From assembly GCA_030830565.1 (NCBI GenBank), contig JAURMR010000026.1, forward strand, positions 24,047 to 88,046: a stretch of DNA of 64,000 bases, read 5' to 3'. This document shows positions 59,812 to 64,000 of this stretch, piece after piece. The position numbers were made by a program, and so were the translations under genes. The first letter of the stretch is position 1, and each line of letters starts with the position of its first letter. The DNA comes from Acidimicrobiales bacterium (GTDB lineage Bacteria; Actinomycetota; Acidimicrobiia; Acidimicrobiales; Acidimicrobilacustridaceae). The notes below the pieces were generated by a model. That model was not told the DNA's origin. It was given only the letters and a program-made list of their open reading frames with translations, and ran no database searches.

Positions 59812-61770
59812 ATGACCGAACCGACGATCGAGGACTACTTCCTTGAAGAGCGGACCTTTCCGCCGTCACCCGAGTTCGCCGCTGCGGCACTCACCTCGAA
59901 CGATTCGCTGTACCGCGAGGCCGACGCCGATTACGAAGCGTTCTGGGCCCGCCAAGCGCGCGAGCTTCTCGACTGGGACACCGATTTCACGACCACCCTC
60001 GAATGGGAACTTCCCTTCGCCAAGTGGTTTGTTGGCGGGAAACTCAATGTTTCGGAGAACTGCCTCGACCGTCATGTCGCCAATGGCATCGGCGATCGCG
60101 TGGCCTATCACTGGGAAGGTGAACCCGGCGATACGCGCACCATCACCTATGCCGATCTGCTCGGCGAAGTGAAGAAGTTCGCCAACGTTCTCAAGGGTCT
60201 TGGTCTTGAGAAGGGTGACCGCGCGGCGATCTACATGCCCATGATCCCCGAACTTCCCGTTGCGATGTTGGCGTGCACGCGAATTGGTGTCGCTCACTCG
60301 GTGATCTTCGGTGGCTTCTCGCCGGACTCAATCATCGATCGCGTTCACGATGGTGAATGCAAAGTCATCATCACTGCCGATGGTGGCTACCGACGCGGCG
60401 CGGCCTCGTTGTTGAAACCAAATGTCGATGTGGCGATGGAATCGTGCCCAACAGTGAGCAACGTTGTTGTTGTGCAACGCACGAATTCCGACGTGACCAT
60501 GGTTGACGGTCGTGACCACTGGTATCACGACCTCATGGCAACGGCCTCGACGGACTGTCCCGCCGCGCCAATGGAGTCAGAGCAGTTGCTGTATTTGCTC
60601 TACACCTCGGGCACAACGGCAAAGCCCAAGGGCATCATGCACACCACCGGTGGCTATCTCACCCAAGCAGCGTTTACCCATAAATACGTGTTTGATCTCA
60701 AGCCGGAATCGGATGTGTATTGGTGTTCGGCCGATATCGGTTGGGTGACCGGTCACAGTTACATCGTGTACGGACCGCTCGCGAACGGCGCAACATCGGT
60801 GCTGTATGAAGGAACTCCCGACACGCCGGACAAAGATCGCATATGGGACATCATCGAGCGCTACGGCGTCACACAGCTCTACACCGCGCCAACTGCCATT
60901 CGCATGTTCATGAAGTGGGGCGAACAAGAACCGCAAAAGCATGATCTTTCTTCCTTGCGCCTTCTTGGTTCGGTGGGCGAGCCGATTAACCCCGAAGCAT
61001 GGATGTGGTATTTCGAACACATTGGTGGCGGTCTTTGTCCGATTGTCGATACGTGGTGGCAGACCGAAACCGGCGGCATGATGATCACGCCGTTACCAGG
61101 TGTCACGACCCTCAAACCTGGTTCCGCCTGTTTCGCATTGCCCGGCATCGGTGTTGAAGTCGTTGATGAAGAGGGACACCCGATTGAGCGCGGCGGTGGC
61201 TATCTCACGCTGACGCGTCCGTGGCCGGGCATGTTGCGCGGCATTTGGGGGAACCCCGAGCGCTACAAGGACACCTACTGGAGTAAGTATCCAGGCCGTT
61301 ATTTCGCCGGGGACGGCGCCAAGATCGACGACGACGGCTACCTCTGGTTGCTTGGTCGTGTCGACGATGTCATGAACGTGTCGGGTCATCGCATCTCCAC
61401 GACGGAAGTGGAAAGTGCACTCGTCGATCACACATCTGTCGCCGAAGCTGCAGTGGTTGGTGCCAATGACGACCTCACGGGTCAAGCAATCGTCGCGTAT
61501 GTCATTGTGCGAGGGGGAGTGACTGCCGATGATGCCCTGGTGAACGATTTGCGGGCTCACGTTGCAACAAAGATCGGCCCAACGGCGCGACCAAAGCGCG
61601 TCATCATCGTTCCCGATCTTCCGAAAACTCGAAGCGGAAAGATCATGCGGCGCCTCTTGCGCGACATCGCTGATGGTCACGAACTTGGCGACACCACGAC
61701 CCTTGCGGACCCGTCAGTTGTCAATGCGATTCGCGAAAGCGCACTGCACGGACCAGGCAGCGGAGCGTGA
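59812..61770 (+). CDS. acs: Acetyl-CoA synthetase
   Basis: A 652-residue AMP-forming enzyme that activates acetate to acetyl-CoA. Motifs: the ATP loop LLYTSGTTAKPKGIMHTTGG, the AMP site DTWWQTETGGMMITPLPG, the hinge YFAGDGAKIDDDGYLWLLGR and the catalytic lysine in LPKTRSGKIMRR, the usual site of regulatory acetylation. Length is normal. It stands 92 bases after the methyltransferase. Its stop overlaps the start of the HAD gene (GTGATG). Confidence 0.96.
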   Translation: MTEPTIEDYFLEERTFPPSPEFAAAALTSNDSLYREADADYEAFWARQARELLDWDTDFTTTLEWELPFAKWFVGGKLNVSENCLDRHVANGIGDRVAYHWEGEPGDTRTITYADLLGEVKKFANVLKGLGLEKGDRAAIYMPMIPELPVAMLACTRIGVAHSVIFGGFSPDSIIDRVHDGECKVIITADGGYRRGAASLLKPNVDVAMESCPTVSNVVVVQRTNSDVTMVDGRDHWYHDLMATASTDCPAAPMESEQLLYLLYTSGTTAKPKGIMHTTGGYLTQAAFTHKYVFDLKPESDVYWCSADIGWVTGHSYIVYGPLANGATSVLYEGTPDTPDKDRIWDIIERYGVTQLYTAPTAIRMFMKWGEQEPQKHDLSSLRLLGSVGEPINPEAWMWYFEHIGGGLCPIVDTWWQTETGGMMITPLPGVTTLKPGSACFALPGIGVEVVDEEGHPIERGGGYLTLTRPWPGMLRGIWGNPERYKDTYWSKYPGRYFAGDGAKIDDDGYLWLLGRVDDVMNVSGHRISTTEVESALVDHTSVAEAAVVGANDDLTGQAIVAYVIVRGGVTADDALVNDLRAHVATKIGPTARPKRVIIVPDLPKTRSGKIMRRLLRDIADGHELGDTTTLADPSVVNAIRESALHGPGSGA

Positions 61771-62249
61771 TGGAAACTCCCGAGAACTGGCGATGGCGTG
61801 AAGGGCCCGTTGCGCCTGGCCCAACTGTTGTCTTCGATATGGATGGCGTGTTGTCGAACGCCAGCGATCGCCAACACCACATCGCGAATCGTGACTGGAA
61901 TGCCTTCTTCGAAGCTTGCGGTGATGACGAAGTCATTCATGAACTCGCTCGCTTACTCAGTTTGTTGGCACCGGAACTACACGTCGTGTTGCTGACCGCT
62001 CGACCGCTACGCGTGCAACCGCAAACGCTCGAATGGCTTGCCCGTCACGAACTGCGCTGGGACTTGTTGTGTATGCGTGAGGACCGCTCGGGACAAGAAG
62101 CGTGGGAATTTAAGAAGCGCACGGTTGGGCAACTTCGTGAGTTCGGACTTGATCTCAAACTTGCGTTTGAAGACGACCGAAAGAACGCGGATATGTTCCA
62201 CGGCGAAGGTGTCCCGTGCGTCTACATCCACTCGGGCTATTACGATTAA
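61770..62249 (+). CDS. HAD-family phosphatase domain protein
   Basis: A 159-residue haloacid-dehalogenase-fold protein. Motif I is VVFDMDGVLSNA, motif II is VVLLTARPL and motif IV is LAFEDDRKNADMF; this order matches the phosphatase domain of polynucleotide kinase-type enzymes. The substrate is not predictable. The start is either ATG 61770 or GTG 61767, which overlaps the acs stop; the ATG was taken. It is convergent with yajQ, 12 bases apart. Confidence 0.8.
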   Translation: METPENWRWREGPVAPGPTVVFDMDGVLSNASDRQHHIANRDWNAFFEACGDDEVIHELARLLSLLAPELHVVLLTARPLRVQPQTLEWLARHELRWDLLCMREDRSGQEAWEFKKRTVGQLREFGLDLKLAFEDDRKNADMFHGEGVPCVYIHSGYYD

Positions 62250-62261
62250 CCAGCGCTGCGA

Positions 62262-62750
62262 TTAGTCGCGGAAGTTTTCGAACTGTAGAGGGATCTCAAG
62301 ATCAACTTCTTTCAGTCCGGCAATGACGGCCTGAAGGTCGTCGCGCTTCTTTCCTGTCACGCGAACCTGTTCACCTTGGGTTTGCGACGACACACCCTTT
62401 AGGCCGAGTTCCTTGATGGCCTTGTTGACAGCCTTGGCTTTTTCGCTCGAAATGCCGGCAACGATCTTGACGGTCTGACGAACGGTTCCGCCGGCTGCGT
62501 CTTCGACCTTGCCGTAGTCAAGCGACTTGAGCGACACCTTGCGCTTCACCAACTTCTCTTCGAGAACCTGACGTACGGCGTTCAAGCGATCGGCACTGGC
62601 CGACGCCATTTCAATAGAGAGGTCCTTCAACTCGATCGACGAGTTGGTGTTTTTGAAATCGAAGCGAGTTGTGAGTTCTCGCGAGGCCTGATCGACCGCG
62701 TTTCGAACCTCTTGCTCATCAACCTCGGACACAACATCGAAGCTCGGCAT
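62262..62750 (-). CDS. yajQ: YajQ family cyclic di-GMP/nucleotide-binding protein (UPF0234)
   Basis: A 162-residue two-domain protein. It opens with MPSFDVVSEVDEQEVRNAVD and RFDFKNTNSSIEL, and ends with KSLDYGKVEDAAGGTVRQTV and QGEQVRVTGKKRDDLQAVI, the family pattern. Some homologues bind cyclic di-GMP. The ATG at 62750 starts at the conserved domain; the open frame upstream runs through the tRNA-Tyr gene and is not real. Confidence 0.93.
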   Translation of the reverse strand: MPSFDVVSEVDEQEVRNAVDQASRELTTRFDFKNTNSSIELKDLSIEMASASADRLNAVRQVLEEKLVKRKVSLKSLDYGKVEDAAGGTVRQTVKIVAGISSEKAKAVNKAIKELGLKGVSSQTQGEQVRVTGKKRDDLQAVIAGLKEVDLEIPLQFENFRD

Positions 62751-62802
62751 GATTTCCTCGTTCCGTCGACTCGCCTCGTGGGCGACCGCTGCGTGGGTTC
62801 CG

Positions 62803-62836
62803 TCCGGCAGCCCCGCCCGATGGGCGGGGAGCCGGA
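62803..62836 (-). terminator. Strong hairpin directly adjacent to the tRNA-Tyr CCA end
   Basis: An outer stem TCCGGC (62803-62808) / GCCGGA (62831-62836) and a perfect inner stem CCCCGCCC (62811-62818) / GGGCGGGG (62822-62829) with a 3-base loop form a 14-pair hairpin. It begins at the base next to the tRNA 3' CCA. There is no U-tract, so it may be a processing or transcription-stop structure rather than a simple intrinsic terminator. Confidence 0.65.
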
Positions 62837-62921
62837 TGGTGGGCCGGGATGGATTCGAACCATCGAAGGCAGAACCGACGGGTTTACAGCCCGTTCCCTT
62901 TGGCCGCTCGGGCACCGACCC
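62837..62921 (-). tRNA. tRNA-Tyr (GTA)
   Basis: Minus strand, 85 nt, class II. Acceptor 5' GGGTCGG pairs with CCGGCCC, with a discriminator A and an encoded CCA (62837-62839). The anticodon stem-loop is ACGGG-CTGTAAA-CCCGT, anticodon GTA. The variable arm is long, as in bacterial tRNA-Tyr. T arm GATGG-TTCGAAT-CCATC. Confidence 0.95.
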
Positions 62922-62977
62922 TGAAGGCGTGAACCTTAGCGGAGTGCCGACTGCCCTCCGAAAGTGAACAGCTCGCC

Positions 62978-63523
62978 TCAGAGCATCCGCTGCATGATCA
63001 CGACATCGAGCCACTTACCGAATTTCCGGCCAACTTCCCGCTCGGTGCCAACAATTTCAAAGCCAAGCGAACTATGGAGTCCGATCGAGGCGTCGTGGCC
63101 CCCAACGATTCGGGCCATAACGGCGTGAAATCCTCGGGTGGCGGCAATATCGAGAATCTCGGCCAAAAGGGCCCGGGCCACGCCTTGGCCCCGAAAGTCG
63201 GAATGGATATAGACCGAATCCTCGACGGTGGTGGCATAGGCAGGGCGGTCTCGGTACGGCGAGAGCGACGCAAAGCCGACGACCTGCCCGTCGATTTCGG
63301 CCACGACGACGGCCATTGCCCCAGAGCGCTGGTCGAGCCAAGCCAGCTGATCCTCAAGGGACCGGGGGACGAGGTCGAAGGTCACCGTCGTGCTCGTGAC
63401 CTCGGTGTTGTAGATCTCGCGGGTCGCTTCGGCATCTTCGGGACGGGCGAGACGGAGGTTCACGTCTGTCACCGTACCGGGGGCCTTGGCCGTGAGTTGG
63501 GAATCCCCTGTGGGGCGTGGCAA
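62978..63523 (-). CDS. GNAT family N-acetyltransferase
   Basis: A 181-residue acetyltransferase resembling the phosphinothricin acetyltransferase subgroup: LARPEDAEATREIYNTEVTS, VVAEIDGQVVGFASLSPYR, the acetyl-CoA loop IHSDFRGQGVARALL and HSSLGFEIVG. The real substrate is unknown. A TTG start at 63523 was chosen because an AGGAGG site lies seven bases upstream; a GTG at 63472 would begin closer to the conserved domain (VTDVNLRL) and cannot be excluded. Confidence 0.8.
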   Translation of the reverse strand: MPRPTGDSQLTAKAPGTVTDVNLRLARPEDAEATREIYNTEVTSTTVTFDLVPRSLEDQLAWLDQRSGAMAVVVAEIDGQVVGFASLSPYRDRPAYATTVEDSVYIHSDFRGQGVARALLAEILDIAATRGFHAVMARIVGGHDASIGLHSSLGFEIVGTEREVGRKFGKWLDVVIMQRML

Positions 63524-63556
63524 GATAACGCCTCCTTTGTCGGGCTTGCCCGACGC

Positions 63557-63629
63557 GCCCCCTTAGCTCAGTCGGCAGAGCGTTTCCATGGTAAGGAAAA
63601 GGTCGACAGTTCGATTCTGTCAGGGGGCT
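63557..63629 (+). tRNA. tRNA-Thr (GGT)
   Basis: A 73-nt tRNA. Acceptor GCCCCCT pairs with AGGGGGC. The anticodon stem-loop is TTTCC-ATGGTAA-GGAAA, anticodon GGT (Thr). CCA is not encoded. The T arm is GACAG-TTCGATT-CTGTC. Confidence 0.95.
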
Positions 63630-63664
63630 CTGTGCCGGAAGGGCTCCGCCCAACCGGCCAACAT

Positions 63665-63741
63665 GTCGGCGTAGCTCAGCTGGTCAGAGCACTCGGCTCA
63701 TAATCGAGTGGTCGTCGGTTCAAGTCCGACCGCCGACACCA
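63665..63741 (+). tRNA. tRNA-Met (CAT)
   Basis: A 77-nt tRNA including an encoded CCA (63739-63741). Acceptor GTCGGCG pairs with CGCCGAC, discriminator A. The anticodon loop CTCATAA gives CAT. The first pair G-C argues for an elongator tRNA rather than the initiator; tRNA-Ile2 with a modified C34 is the alternative. T arm GTCGG-TTCAAGT-CCGAC. Confidence 0.9.
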
Positions 63742-63871
63742 ATCGGTAACCAGTTACCAAGTCGCAGTACCCGCAGCATGCAGCACCCAGCACGAAATAC
63801 CCAGCACGTACTAATTCAGGCAAACGCCACCTAAAACCGGCAAACGCCACGAAAGGCACCAGGAGAAATCA
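63742..63871 (+). promoter_or_regulatory. tuf leader with short direct repeats and a palindrome
   Basis: Just after tRNA-Met, GGTAAC-CA-GTTACC (63745-63758) is a perfect palindrome. Two copies of ACCCAGCACG (63785 and 63799, 14 bases apart) and two of GGCAAACGCCAC (63819 and 63839, exactly 20 bases apart) follow. The Shine-Dalgarno AGGAG lies at 63861-63865. No start of transcription can be assigned. Confidence 0.4.
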
Positions 63872-64000
63872 ATGGCACGCGAGAAGTTCGAGCGGACCAA
63901 GCCCCACGCGAATGTGGGCACGATGGGTCATATCGATCATGGTAAGACCACGTTGACCGCGGCGATTACGAAGGTGTTGGCGGATGCTGATCCGTCGAAC
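63872..64000 (+). CDS. tuf: Elongation factor Tu, partial (3' end outside window)
   Basis: The first 43 codons of EF-Tu, starting [16 protein letters not shown]. The GTP-binding P-loop reads [14 protein letters not shown]. The usual GTIGHVDHGKT is [11 protein letters not shown] here, a mild change. A good AGGAGAAAT Shine-Dalgarno is seven bases upstream of the ATG at 63872. EF-Tu delivers aminoacyl-tRNA to the ribosome. The gene follows two tRNA genes, a context seen in several bacteria. Confidence 0.97.
   Translation, partial: MAREKFERTKPHANVGTMGHIDHGKTTLTAAITKVLADADPSN

Noticed and set aside
62751..63014. Extended YajQ start
   Set aside because: The open frame upstream crosses the tRNA-Tyr gene and its hairpin; the ATG at 62750 begins at the conserved domain.
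1..64000. CRISPR array, prophage, insertion sequence or toxin-antitoxin system
   Set aside because: No spaced repeat array, transposase, integrase, phage gene or toxin pair was recognised on either strand.

Overview
The window looks like a chromosomal segment of an actinobacterium, most likely class Acidimicrobiia (Ilumatobacter/Microthrix-like). Evidence: a WhiB regulator, an IdeR-type DtxR regulator, a HelD-type RNA-polymerase helicase, a MacB/FtsX ABC pair, a cobA-hemD fusion, an F420/PPOX-class protein and many GTG/TTG starts in moderately GC-rich DNA. The split b6-type cytochrome b argues against mycobacteria and streptomycetes, whose cytochrome b is one fused chain. The class call is inference from gene content. 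I see no insertion sequence, prophage, integrase or CRISPR array. The segment is core genome, packed into operons with many ATGA, TGATG and GTGA overlaps.

Layout. 1-5.1 kb (minus): 3'-truncated lipoprotein N-acyltransferase, a zinc/manganese ABC permease and binding protein behind a Zur/Fur-like operator, a PCuAC-like protein, a carboxylesterase and a secreted NlpC/P60 hydrolase. 5.2-8.6 kb (minus): hemE-hemH-hemY, in the Bacillus subtilis hemEHY order. 8.8-21.7 kb: helD, a DtxR-family regulator, a sedolisin, a PPOX protein, an ABC exporter pair, 1-Cys peroxiredoxin, a CDF transporter, pyrophosphatase, a Glu/Leu-dehydrogenase-like pseudoenzyme, photolyase and whiB. 21.9-25.7 kb (plus): cobA/hemD-hemB-hemL, the early heme steps. 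hemA and hemC are not in the window.

25.8-59.7 kb is almost entirely respiratory chain. It starts with a membrane-anchored monoheme cytochrome c, divergent from a membrane protein, a 2x[4Fe-4S] ferredoxin, a split b6/subunit IV-type cytochrome b, a Rieske protein, a membrane diheme cytochrome c and another membrane protein. Then comes a complete 14-gene nuoA-N operon, followed directly by a second, separate 11-gene complex I operon (nuoABCDHIJKLMN) with no nuoE, nuoF or nuoG. A MidA/NDUFAF7-type methyltransferase follows six bases after the last nuo gene. The likely working unit is two complex I enzymes of different electron-input type feeding menaquinone, and one b6-like menaquinol:cytochrome c reductase draining it.

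59.8-64 kb: acetyl-CoA synthetase, a HAD phosphatase, YajQ, tRNA-Tyr, a GNAT acetyltransferase, tRNA-Thr, tRNA-Met and the start of tuf (EF-Tu), whose frame runs off the right edge.

The strongest candidates for something new are the tandem 14+11 complex I locus with its nearby ferredoxin and methyltransferase, the b6-type cytochrome b that keeps the heme c_n cysteine, and a short PEHLLKRS-like motif shared by the cytoplasmic tails of two cytochrome subunits.
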